A stretch of 33,532 nucleotides of DNA. Source: Gnetum montanum. Its lineage: Eukaryota > Streptophyta > Gnetopsida > Gnetales > Gnetaceae. Under the pieces are notes generated by a model. That model ran no database searches and was not told the origin of the DNA. It saw nothing but the letters and a program-made list of their open reading frames with translations. The translations under genes were made by a program, and so were the position numbers. Shown here piece after piece: positions 1-9,239 of this stretch (within the stretch, counting starts at the first letter, position 1; the number at the start of each line of letters is the position of its first letter). The stretch is from positions 886,145 to 919,676 of the forward strand of contig MNCI01030123.1 in NCBI GenBank assembly GCA_015680685.1. Direction: 5' to 3'.

Positions 1-35
1 TATGGTTGAGTGTAGGGGTACCTCGCCACTCATCA
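1..35 (+). repeat. Terminal fragment of a B-family LTR
   Basis: The first 35 bases match the last 35 bases of both B-family LTR ends in the window (9073-9107 and 14686-14720), sharing 'tatggttg', 'gtaggggtacct' and the terminal 'ctcatca'. They lie directly against sequence that belongs in the middle of the same LTR, so they are either the end of another copy or a product of LTR-LTR recombination. Nothing upstream is available to decide. Confidence 0.75.
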
Positions 36-387
36 AACGTCAAGGTATATATTCTAGCCTATAAACATAGCACCTGGGCTCCCATTTTGAGTTAATTTTT
101 TAATATTTTTTCATAGTTTTGTTAATAAAGTATCCTTATTCTTGTAGTTTTATTCCATGATCTTAGAAAATAGTTAGTGAGTGCCCACAGAGTGGATCTA
201 AGTTAGTTGTACGAAGTCTTATTTGATTAGCAATGTACCTAGACACATGAATAGTAATAAGATAAATATTTATTCTTATTCACTATATCACTTTGACTTA
301 GATTAGATTTACTTTCCATGCAATTTACTTTTCATGTACTTAGTTAATATTTACATTTTCATGCATGTTAATCAATTAAGCATATAA
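36..387 (+). repeat. Element B 5' LTR, left part (interrupted by element A)
   Basis: This stretch aligns base for base, with roughly 13% differences by eye over about 210 bases, to 13945-14304 in B's 3' LTR. It includes the eroded TATA region near 59-68 ('ctataaacat', against 'ctataaatac' in the 3' copy), the 'gttaataaag' segment and the 'atgcatgttaat' segment. The alignment stops at 387, just before an ambiguous N and the start of element A. The rest of this LTR resumes at 8766. The upstream U3 part seen in the 3' LTR is absent here. Confidence 0.85.
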
Positions 388-1282
388 NAAACTAGACAAA
401 GGCATGGAACTCACGCTTAGCTTGTTCAAGCTAGCTTGCTCATGTTGTCAAGGCCATCCTTAGGCTCAGCATCGACAATCTCCAACTTTAGACTCCAGCC
501 TCCAGAAAATTTAGTTTCAATGTTCAAAAATTGTAGTTTCTGCAGGTCACACTATAGTCACGCTGTAGTGTGACCTCCAACGTGACCTACTCCAAGTGAC
601 TCAAAAACCAAACACATTCAAGCTCAAAATTCCACATTTCAGATCACCCTCAAGGTCATAAGGCAAGTAGCAACCACACTTCAAGAATTAGGCTTTGAAA
701 TCCAAATTTGGTGTCAAAAGGTTTCATTTCCCTCACTCACACTGAAGGTCATGCTAGGTGTGAGTACAGCGTACACATGTTAACAAGCTGGGACTCACAC
801 TGGAGGTCACGCTAGGCGTGAGTGCAGTGTCAACACAAATGAACTCATGCTGAAGCTCAACTCAGCTCACACTGGAGGCACATCCACTCATGCTGGAGGC
901 ACATCCACTCACGCTAGAGGCTCTGGCAAAATAGAAACACCTCAAATAGCCATGGAACCCCTCAAATTGACATCCTACAATACTCGATTCAAGGACCAAG
1001 AAGTTTCAAGTGAGCTGAAGTCAATATCTTTGATTTTCTTTGTAAATTTTCTTCATTTGTGGGCATGTTGAGCCCTCATGGTTTAAATTGTATGTACTCC
1101 CATGGGCTTAAGTAACCCACGAGTTGTAAAATGCAATGTACCTGGTCAAGAACATAGCTTGCTAACACACATCCAACTCATGCACAACTATCCACTAGAA
1201 ATGTGTCACTTGATCTATTTTTCTCTCATCCCCCAACCATTGATTCCATTCTTGAATTCCGCACCTAGGCCCAGCCAAACCC

Positions 1283-1290
1283 TATAAATA
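1283..1290 (+). promoter_or_regulatory. TATA box of element A 5' LTR
   Basis: 'TATAAATA' sits in 'accctataaatacccta' and is preserved at 8205-8212 in the other LTR. It marks the likely U3/R boundary, with transcription expected to start about 30 bases downstream. It is about 890 bases into a 1.46 kb LTR. Confidence 0.75.
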
Positions 1291-1529
1291 CCCTATTGAT
1301 TCACTTAAACGGGGTTGGAAATTTTGAAGGTGGGCGACTTAGGAAGTACTGACCAGCAGCCTAGGATGCTCAGACACACTTGACTCCTAGCATATGAGCA
1401 TTTCACACATCATCCCGGGGCTTAGTGCTTGACCTGCCATCCATACGCGCAGCTACACTTTGACCGGTGCACACTCTTGTTAAACAATACAATACAGTTT
1501 TATTATTGCCTTTTATTTATATTTTTTAC

Positions 1530-1656
1530 TCTGTTTACGCTTTGTTTATAATATAGCTCTGTTTACGCTTCGTTTACAATTCAATCTTTGTTTACGCGCT
1601 CTGTTTACATTTTGTGTCGATGTTTGCATTCCGTTTACATTCTGTTTACACCGTTT
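1530..1656 (+). repeat. GTTTAC repeat cluster in R/U5 of element A LTR
   Basis: Seven exact GTTTAC cores (1533, 1561, 1572, 1590, 1603, 1633, 1643) and several one-base variants occur in about 125 bases, many inside 'ctctgtttacgct'-like units. The same cluster, with some cores mutated, lies at about 8450-8565 in the 3' LTR. Spacing is irregular, so this looks like a degenerate short-repeat array rather than a strict tandem. Confidence 0.7.
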
Positions 1657-1860
1657 ATGATAATCCTAGCGCTAGCCATAGCTTACGCTTGGGGAAGTCC
1701 TTGGTTGATTTTCATGCAAACCATCCAAGGCACTCTGCCTTCATTCTCTTTTCTAGCTTTTTCTTAGGCAAAGGCAGGGTCAGCTATGCCTACCCAATAA
1801 TGTTTTGGTGTTTGTTTCCCTTCCAGATTTACACTGACGATTTAGGTTAGTACAGTAAAA

Positions 1861-1878
1861 TGGCACTAGAAGGAGGGC
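1861..1878 (+). other. Primer-binding site, tRNA-Asn type (element A)
   Basis: 'TGGCACTAGAAGGAGGGC' lies six bases after the LTR end. Plant tRNA-Asn(GUU) ends in ...CCCCTCCTTCTAGCG plus CCA, whose complement is TGGCGCTAGAAGGAGGGG. The match is 16 of 18, and the internal mismatch (GCGC to GCAC) is a CpG transition. The tRNA 3' end is recalled knowledge, not a search result. Confidence 0.85.
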
Positions 1879-1968
1879 TAAACATGTTTACATGTTTACC
1901 ATTTAATCAAAACCCTTATCATGCTACCTATTCAAACACTACGCAAACTGAGTGCTGAAACTCATGCT

Positions 1969-2156
1969 CATGCTACAGTAGTCACGCTGCTATAGTACTC
2001 ATGCTACAAGCTGCTATAGTACTCACGTTGCAAGCTGCTACAGTACTCACGCTGCAAGATGCTACAGTACTCACGCTACAAGCTGCTACAATAGTCTCGC
2101 TACTATAGTACTCATGTTGCACACTACTACAGTACTGCTACAGTTCTGCTACAATG
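1969..2156 (+). repeat. 24-bp tandem repeat in the leader of element A
   Basis: Between the primer site and gag are four consecutive 24-base units (1989-2012, 2013-2036, 2037-2060, 2061-2084) of the form gctacagtactcacgctgcaag plus two bases. Degenerate partial units continue on both sides to about 2156. The core ACTCACGCTG also recurs in the U3 part of the LTR (for example near 793 and 7737), which ties leader and LTR together. Confidence 0.85.
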
Positions 2157-2256
2157 TTTTTTCAACAAAAACACACAAAATGCATCTGTTTCAAAGCCGA
2201 ATTCACCGTAATTCACACCTAACTTCAAGCCGGTCTAAGTACTGACTACCACCAAC

Positions 2257-5175
2257 ATGGATCACCTTGTCCAATACATACAATACACACAATATAATGA
2301 TTCCGAGATGACTTCCTCTTACCCAAGATTGCCATCGAGGTACGAGTTCGTGGCCCTGCCTGAACCCGATAGCCCTTGGGGCCTTGCTTCCTCACAACAA
2401 GCATAGCACTTGGAGCACACACCCAAGGCATTCGCTTCATAATCTACACACAATGGGGCCCAGCCCCAAACAATCCAAACACCTTGTACATACGATGGGG
2501 CCCAGCCCCAAGCAACACAAGTACCTTATGCCTACACTAGGGCCATGCCCCAACCTCCCCAACCTCAACCCAACATTTACGCAAGTGCCACATGTGCCAT
2601 GCATGTTTCACCAATGCCTCAGGCACCTACTCATCATCCGTCTGGGATGACGTTAAACTATCCATGGCCCAATACAGCCTTAAACTACCAGCACACGTCT
2701 GGTATGATGTTAAACTACCAACAACCATCTGCCATGACATTAAACTCGCAAAGCCCACAATCGATGATCCAACCCTTCACTGCACAACCTACACGAGTCC
2801 AGTCAACACAACTAGCTGGTGAATCTATGAGTTGGAAACAAGTGTCCCAACTCATCCAGACTTTGATGGAGGAAATCAACCAACTTAAGGTTGCCTCCTC
2901 AGACACACCCAAGGTGGTGGACTTTTACCATGATGATCCAATCTGTCCTATGGTCCCACCCCTTACACTACTTGTGGACAGTTCATTGCCACATTTGATA
3001 AAATACAATGGTCATAGTGACCCCAATGCACATATCATCACATTCCACATAGAATCCATTACGTTGCACTCCTAGCCACATGCCATTCTATGCCTCTTTC
3101 CCCTGTCGCTCACTGGCAAAGCTTTAGACTGGTATCGTGACCTACCCTGAGCTTCCATCGCATCTCTTAAGGACCTCATACACCAGTTTGTGACACACTT
3201 CAAATACAACATCAGACTTAAAATGACAATCAACAAGATCCTCCACATCAGATAAGGACCCCTAGAGCCCATACTACCCTTCCTCCAGCGATGGAGTGCC
3301 ACAGCCAATGAAATGCATGAGCCAATCATGGAGAAACATCTCTTGGCAATCTTCAAGGATGCAGTCAATGACTTCATCAAGTTCAAATTGCTTTACCAAG
3401 CCCCAAAGTCTCTTACCCAGGCCTTTGACCAAGCAAAGGGTATTGAAGAGGTAGCAAGAGCAAGCAATGACCCATCCTACTTGGCCAACAGGAGCCAACA
3501 CAAAAAACAACAACACAAACAACAACATGCACAACAACAAATGCAACAACTGCAACCAACACAAAAAACACAAATAGCGCAAGATACACAAGCAACATCA
3601 AACACAACAATCACAACAATCACCATGCCAACACATGCAACCAACAGGCCCATGGCCTCAACACCCCAAGCCGCCAACTCTAGTTTTGGCGCTGCTATAC
3701 AAGCCGCTCCTAGACATGAGCGCATCTAATGCAAACACATACCCTTACCAAGAAAACCTTCCTAATTGTTAGAACAGCTCCTCAATGCTATTTTGGTCCA
3801 ATACAAACGCATTTCAAATGATGCCTACATACGCAACCAGAAACACTATGAATTGGCAAGTCATCCCACTACAACATACAACACATATGTCCCACAAAAT
3901 TTTGACTTAAGTGCATACTGCCACTACCACCAAATGCCTGGACATGACACAGACACTTGTCAAAATTTGCAAAATTATTTACAAAGAATGGCAAAGAAAG
4001 GATTTCTCAATGTAGTGAAACCTAGCAATCCTATACCTTCAACGACTTCCCGAAACAAGAGACCCTTCATCATAAGGGCAACATCTAACAACCCATCCAA
4101 TATAATGTTAAACTGCCAGCCACCATCCATCGCGACATTAAACACACAAGTTGCTCCAGCGACATCCACACCAAGTCCAAGTTCCAGCAACTTGGCCACA
4201 TATAAGCAGTGGCAACCCAAGTCACCAATGCCTAAACCACAAACTAGCCCTAGCTCTACCCATAGGGCCACTAAACAACAACACTTATGCATTTCCCCTC
4301 CACAAGAGCTCTACATTATGGCTCATACAATAGAGGAGGCTCCCACCACAACAAACATAAACGATGACCTCGCAGACGTACTATCTCATACACACAATGC
4401 ATTAAAACATAAGAATGTAACGCCTATCTTGCTCAACCTCATCTTGACATTATCAAAGCATCGCCAAGCACTAGCACACGTGCTAGCCTCCATCCCTGCT
4501 ACAAAAAACATGTCTCCAACTGAAGATGCCATTCGCAGAGCCATTACATCCCCTATACCATAAGATACAAACACAACGACTCTAACCTTCCGCAACAATG
4601 ATGTCAAGATCAACCCCAAACAAGGGAAGGTCACACATGCACCGTTGAAAATTAGTGTAAGCATTGAAAAATACACAGTACACAGAGTGCACATCGATGA
4701 TGGCGTGGTAGAAAACGTTGTTGCGCACTCCGTCGTCGAACGATTAGGCCTAACGCACAACATTCAATCGACCAAAATTGAGTCTTTAAACTTCTTTGAT
4801 GGAGCATGTGTAGCCATTAATGGAATAATTCACATTGCCTTCACGATAGGGGACCAGCACCCCACGTTTGCAAACTTTACAGTCATCGACAAGATGCCAG
4901 ACTACAACATGATTCTAGGTAAGCCTTGGCTACCCCAACTAAGGGCCATCTCCTCTCCCATCCACCAAGAAATCCACCTTCCATACGAAGGTGGTCAAGT
5001 TATCATCCATGGTGATAATGCTTCCTCTTCAACTATCCATGACATAAACATGGTGCAAGTTTTAGAAGAAGAGTTTCTTGGTGGTACACCTATGACAACC
5101 AACGCAATGCTAGAGGCTAACACACCCAAACAACTGGTTGAAGCCGACAACCCCCCAGAGGATCCTAAACCTTGA
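2257..5175 (+). pseudogene. Gag-protease polyprotein of element A, eight in-frame stops, no frameshift
   Basis: This would encode the structural Gag and retropepsin of a Tat-like gypsy element. From ATG 2257 one frame runs 973 codons to TGA/TAA-flanked end at 5175, broken only by stops at 2404, 2440, 3073, 3148, 3253, 3727, 3763 and 4561. In order it shows a Pro/Gln-rich N-terminus with LNYQ-type repeats (residues ~130-165), a Gag core with 'CLFPLSLTGKALDWYRDLP' (~285-297), a Gln/His-rich low-complexity stretch (~410-450), a zinc knuckle of form CHYHx4Hx4C (~555-568), and a protease at ~795-910. The protease has 'IDDGVVENVV' where D-N/S-G is usual, then FDG and 'YNMILGKPWLP'. Nothing resembling reverse transcriptase follows. 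All eight stops can be explained by single transitions from Gln, Arg or Trp codons. The start is the first ATG in frame after the leader repeats; it is inferred. Confidence 0.88.
2640..2750 (+). repeat. ~30-bp motif repeats inside gag coding sequence
   Basis: Four copies of a motif resembling atgaYNttaaactaNcaa begin near 2647, 2674, 2703 and 2733. In the gag frame they encode MTLNYP, TALNYQ, MMLNYQ and MTLNSQ. Two more copies occur near 4107 and 4133 (IMLNCQ, IATLNTQ). The same nucleotide motif forms the array at 5649-6030, outside any reading frame. Confidence 0.8.
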
Positions 5176-5648
5176 ATGCTCCCTAATCCATGCCTAATTA
5201 GCAAGCAACTACATGACCAAGACTCTCCCTTAGCCAAAAATGTGCTAGATGCTTGCCTACCTTCTGCCTACCCCTCTGACATGCATTTTTGACTTTTTTT
5301 TACATTGCACTAGCCTATGTGTTTACATTTTTCCCAATCACTTAGATCACGTATTTTGCTTTGTTTACCCATTCATCAACTTAGTTTACACATTGCATTT
5401 GAAAAAAAATAAAACTACAAAAACACATGGCCAAAAAGGCCTTAAACTAGCATATGGCCTAGAACGGCCTAAAACTATCACTTTTTGCATTCATTTTCTT
5501 TTATTCATACATTTTAACTCTGTGTACAATAGGTGTCACTTGATGTTGTTTTCTTCCTAGTTGATTTTTGCAGGATCTTGCAGACACACAGTATGACCAT
5601 GCATGCAGCATCACACCTTACACAAGCAAGGTAAGCATAGACAGTTCG

Positions 5649-6030
5649 CTAAGACTATAAACTGGCACAGATAGTCTTGGAATCATGACTTAAAAATGAT
5701 ACCACAAAACAGTACTGGCATCATGACTTAAAACTGATACCACAGAATGTCTTGGAGTCATGAAAATAAACCGACACCACAGAGCTCTATTTGGTATGAT
5801 GCTAAACTACCATATTTGTCCGCCATGACGTGAAACTAGCATCTAGAGTCCACTAAGACTATAAACTGATCTGCCTCTTTACAGTCTGCTACAACTATAA
5901 ACTAGCAATGCACCATCCGATATGACTATAAACTAGCAATGCACCGTTCGCTACGATGCTAAACTAGCGCTGTCCAAGGGGTTACGACGTGAAACTAACC
6001 TGCAATAGTCCACTAAGACTATAAACTGGT
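5649..6030 (+). repeat. Degenerate ~30-bp repeat array, 12 copies, in element A tail
   Basis: Copies resembling tatgactataaactagc start near 5649, 5683, 5721, 5757, 5794, 5823, 5852, 5888, 5919, 5950, 5982 and 6011, with spacing of 29-38 bases. The three variants are tRtgactataaact, catgacttaaact and catgacgtgaaact. The motif is shared with the gag-coding repeats at 2640-2750 and 4107-4150, so it has been kept or copied at both coding and non-coding sites. Confidence 0.85.
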
Positions 6031-6589
6031 GACATCATCGAAGATCAGGCAAAAACTTAAAAAGATGTGTTACTGTAATTGGCTGTACATGTTCCACAAA
6101 AAATTACTGCATGATTCATCTCATGGGCCTTGACAAGGTTGATACTGTTCAGGATTCTGTCTGCTTTGAAAATTGCACGTGGTGGCTCCATCTCCTTATC
6201 TAAAGTGCTTAGCTAACCATTTCATTTGTGGTTTTCTTGTCTTCTTAGAGTTGTGTTTGTAGGATGACACTCCTGAGGCATTCATGCATAGATGCACTTC
6301 ATCATGATGACAAGGTATCACATTCTTTTTGACACACGTAACTGGGTTAGTCAATCCATTCACAAGTACATTCCCGACTCCTGATAAATTCCCCATTTCC
6401 CCATCATGTCCTAGTTATCCTATTCAATTACACCCCTGGATACATTCCACTTAGTTCAGAACTCTTAATAGACTATTGCATACTATGGCTTTCCAAGCAG
6501 TTGCAATGCAAAACACAGAACACAGTACATGATGCAAAAATGCAAATGCTCAAAAATGAGCATGGCACAAAAGGCAAGCTCTTTCCAAA

Positions 6590-6690
6590 AGACCAAGAAA
6601 AGAAAAAAATAAAAGAAAAGGAAAAGACAAAAGAAAACAAAAAAAAGGAAAAGAAGAAACAAAAAAAAGAAAAAGAACAAAAAGGTCAAA
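6590..6690 (+). repeat. A-rich (AAAAG/AAAAAR) tract in element A
   Basis: About 100 bases of almost pure A/G with short runs such as 'aaaagaaaaaaataaaag' lie about 630 bases before the 3' LTR. Elements B and F carry comparable tracts in the same interval between gag or protease and the 3' LTR. The Lys-rich frame it creates is a composition artefact. Confidence 0.8.
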
Positions 6691-7305
6691 GAGCAAAATG
6701 CATGGAAAAGATCTTCATGACCTCGTTGACATCATAAACCACAGACTATTGGCTATTCTCATACAAGCCTCAGGCGAGAAGGTAATTGTCTTGAAAAATA
6801 GCTACACTCGTGTCTCAAAGAGACCATGTTGCACATCATTATGTGGCTTCAGCTGTTTACAATGAGCCCCACAGATACTCTATAAGAGTCTCGTTTCTCC
6901 AAAGAATGCACCTCCTATGTCTTGGTTCCGAGTCTGCTGAAAAACCCAGCTATTGACAAGGACCAATGACATAACTTGTTCACACAAGAGCATTTCTCTC
7001 CCACAATTACAACAGTAATTATCACCCTTGACCAACTCCTGGCTTCCCCTGGTAACAACCAATCCCCTCCCCTTACATCTCAAACTGCATTTCCCCTAGC
7101 CCATGTACTTTTGGACATGATGTTGTGACATCCAGCTAAGGGCCGATGGACAATGCTTGGTACTTGGTTGTTCATGGTGTTTTTCACTTCTTTGTTGATG
7201 CCTCTTGGGTGGATTCCTCCAAACATCCACAAAGAGGGGCCAATGAAACACCACTAATTTCAGCCCAGCACTTTGAAACGAGGACAACCCAAGCCCTCCT
7301 CAGCA

Positions 7306-7320
7306 TTTGGGAGGAAAAAA
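7306..7320 (+). other. Polypurine tract of element A
   Basis: 'tttgggaggaaaaaa' ends exactly where the 3' LTR begins with 'tggactaagg'. A purine run immediately 5' of the 3' LTR is the expected plus-strand primer for reverse transcription. Confidence 0.88.
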
Positions 7321-8765
7321 TGGACTAAGGCATGGAACTTACACTCAGCTTGTTCAAGCCAGCTTGCTCATGCTGTCAAGGCCATCCTCGGGCTTAGCAT
7401 CGACAATCTCCAACTTCAGACTCCATCCTCCAAAAAATTTAGTTTCAATGTTTAAAAATTGCAGTTTCTGCAGGTCAGGCTATAGTCACACTACAGCGTG
7501 ACCTCTAGCGTGACCTACTCCAAGTGACTCAGCACCAGACACATTCAAGCTCAAAATTCCACATTTCAAATCACCCTCAAGGTCATAAGGTAGGCAACAG
7601 CCACACTTCAAGAATCAGGCTTCGAAATCCAAATTTGGTGTCAAAAGGTTTCATTTCCCTCACTCACGCTGAAGGTCACGTTGGGCATGAGTATAGCGTA
7701 CACACACTGGGATGTTGGGATGCTGGGATGCTGGGACTCACGCTGGAGGTCACACTGGGCGTGAGTGTAGTGTCAACACAAATGAACTCATGCTGAAGCT
7801 CAACTCAACTCACGTTGGAGGCACATCCACTCACGCTGGAGGCTCTGGTAAAATAGAAACACCTCAAATATCCATGGAACCCCTCAAATCGACATCCTAC
7901 AATACTCGATTCAAAGACCAAGAAGTTTCAAGCGAGCTGAAGTTAATATCTTTGATTTTCTTTGTAAATTTTCTTCATTTGTGGGCATGTCGAGCCCTCA
8001 TGGTTTAAATTGTATGTACTCCCATGGGCTTGAGTAACCCACGAGTTGTAAACTGTAATGTACCTAGTCAAGAACGTAGCTTGCTAACACACATCCAACT
8101 CACACACAACTATCCACCGAAAATGTGTCACTTGATATATTTTTCTCTCATCCCCCAACCATTGATTCCATTCTTAAATTTCGTACCTAAGCCCAGACAA
8201 ACCCTATAAATACCCTGTCGATTCACTTAAACAGGGTTGGCAATTTTGAAGGTGGGCAGCTTGGGAAGTACTGACCAACAACCTAGGACACTCAGACACA
8301 CTTGACTCCTAGCATCTGAGCATTTCACACATCATCCCGGGGCTTAGTGCTTGACCTGCTATCCATACGTGCAACTACGCTTTGACCGGTGCACACTCTT
8401 GTTAAAAAATACAATACAGTTTCATTATTGCCTTCCATTTATATTGTTTACTCTATTTATGCTTTTTTTACAATATAGCTCTGTTTACGCTTCATTTACA
8501 ATTCAGTCTCTATTTACGCACTCTGTTTACATTTCATGTCGTTGTTTGCATTTCGTTTACAACGTTTATGATAACCCCAGCGCTAGCCATAGCTTATGCT
8601 TAGGGAATTCCTTGGTTGATTTACGTGCAAACCATCCAAGGCACTCTACCTTCATTCTCTTTTCTAGCTTGCCCTCAGGCAAAGGTAGGGTCAGCTATGC
8701 CTGCCCAACGATCTTTCGATGTATGTTTCCCTTCCAGCCTTACACCGATAATTTAGGTCAATACA
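7321..8765 (+). repeat. Element A 3' LTR
   Basis: This is the second copy of 393-1854. It starts with an intact TG and ends 'tcaataca', and the TATA box is at 8205-8212. It differs from the 5' copy in carrying a small tandem 'gggatgctg' expansion (about 7709-7737) and in lacking one of the 'ggaggcacatccactca' units present near 880-915. Immediately after it, element B's LTR resumes with 'atatgtgtttagg'. Confidence 0.92.
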
Positions 8766-9107
8766 ATATGTGTTTAGGATGTGCACGAGAAGTGGGATCA
8801 GATACTTATGTTAGGGTAGTTGATTATTAATTAGTAATTAGATTAGTTGAATTAATTATAAATTGAGTTTCAACCTATTGTCAATCGTAGAACCATAAAA
8901 TATAAAATAATAAAAATCATATGCCTCACTCTAGACTAAACCATACGTGACAAAGCTACCACTAGTCCAAGTGGGAAGATAGCGAACTGCGATAAAGGCA
9001 TAGCGATCTAGATGCCACAGCTAGTCCCATCCACAGAATTCAACTAGATCATGCATGAACACTTGTGATTCATATGGTTGGGTGTAGGGGTACCTAGCCA
9101 CTCATCA
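8766..9107 (+). repeat. Element B 5' LTR, right part
   Basis: This aligns to 14380-14720 in the 3' LTR, for example 'gtttaggatgtgcac', 'cactctagactaaa' and the terminal 'ctcatca'. It ends with CA immediately before the primer-binding site, which confirms the LTR boundary. Confidence 0.88.
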
Positions 9108-9108
9108 T

Positions 9109-9126
9109 TGGTGTCATTTCCGAGGA
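9109..9126 (+). other. Primer-binding site, eroded tRNA-Asp type (element B)
   Basis: 'TGGTGTCATTTCCGAGGA' follows the LTR end by one base. The complement of a plant tRNA-Asp(GUC) 3' end is TGGCGCCGTTGCCGGGGA, giving 13 matches of 18. Four of the five mismatches are C-to-T or G-to-A transitions at methylatable sites. Element F has the same type. Confidence 0.75.
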
Positions 9127-9239
9127 TGGTGCTAGTTATCTAGATTAGTTATATTATACACAATCACTATAAAGGTATTAATAATCTATCTTTTAGAAAA
9201 CACTAATATTTTAAGTAACACACATTATTAGACAAAACC

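Larger units (their letters stand above)
393..1854 (+). repeat. Element A 5' LTR
   Basis: This ~1460 bp segment repeats at 7321-8765. Its left edge, 'tagacaaagg', corresponds to 'tggactaagg' in the 3' copy, so the original TG terminus has become TA here. Its right edge is 'ttagtaca', followed six bases later by the primer-binding site. U3 carries inverted GTCAC/GTGAC and ACTCAC/GTGAGT modules (545-575 and 793-823). A TATA box lies at 1283-1290, and the region after it is filled with GTTTAC repeats (1530-1656). Confidence 0.92.
5176..7305 (+). other. Non-coding tail of element A (gag-pro to polypurine tract)
   Basis: No pol domain or long frame is visible on either strand in this 2.1 kb. It begins with T-rich sequence (5280-5560), carries two motif-like 'ttaaactagc' and 'ctaaaactatc' sites near 5441-5482, then the 12-copy array (5649-6030), an A-rich tract (about 6590-6690) and unremarkable sequence up to the polypurine tract. 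In an autonomous Tat element this position would hold reverse transcriptase, RNase H and integrase. Confidence 0.75.
393..8765 (+). mobile_element. Element A: gag-pro Ty3/gypsy (Tat-like) LTR retrotransposon nested in B's 5' LTR
   Basis: A is complete at both ends: LTRs at 393-1854 and 7321-8765, a primer site at 1861, a gag-pro frame at 2257-5175, a 2.1 kb non-coding tail and a polypurine tract at 7306-7320. It lacks reverse transcriptase, RNase H and integrase. The protease is of the Tat-lineage type. A hand count over the first ~385 aligned LTR bases gives about 10% differences, nearly all transitions. There is no clear target duplication: the flanks are 'naaac' and 'atatg', and about 75 bp of the B LTR is missing at the insertion point. 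Confidence 0.88.

Noticed and set aside
847-1071. A 74-codon frame in the A 5' LTR, with a related 98-codon frame at 7712-8008
   Set aside because: Both lie in U3 of paired LTRs, so the similarity comes from LTR duplication. The repeats GGTSTHA are translations of the short DNA repeats, and no domain is seen.
1861-1878. Primer-binding sites as fragments of tRNA genes
   Set aside because: Only the last ~13-18 bases match, in the antisense sense, each directly after an LTR end. No cloverleaf follows.
3072-3729. Leu/Cys/Val-rich frames on the minus strand opposite gag
   Set aside because: They are shadows of the CAA/ACA-rich gag coding strand. Membrane-like composition is expected from the complement of Gln/Thr codons.
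5649-6030. A CRISPR-like array (regular ~30-bp spacing)
   Set aside because: Repeats are short, degenerate and not separated by unique spacers of constant length, and the context is a plant retrotransposon.
6501-6737. A Lys-rich 78-codon frame and its Phe-rich minus-strand counterpart
   Set aside because: Produced by the A-rich tract. No start context, domain or conserved frame; similar tracts in B and F are not coding.
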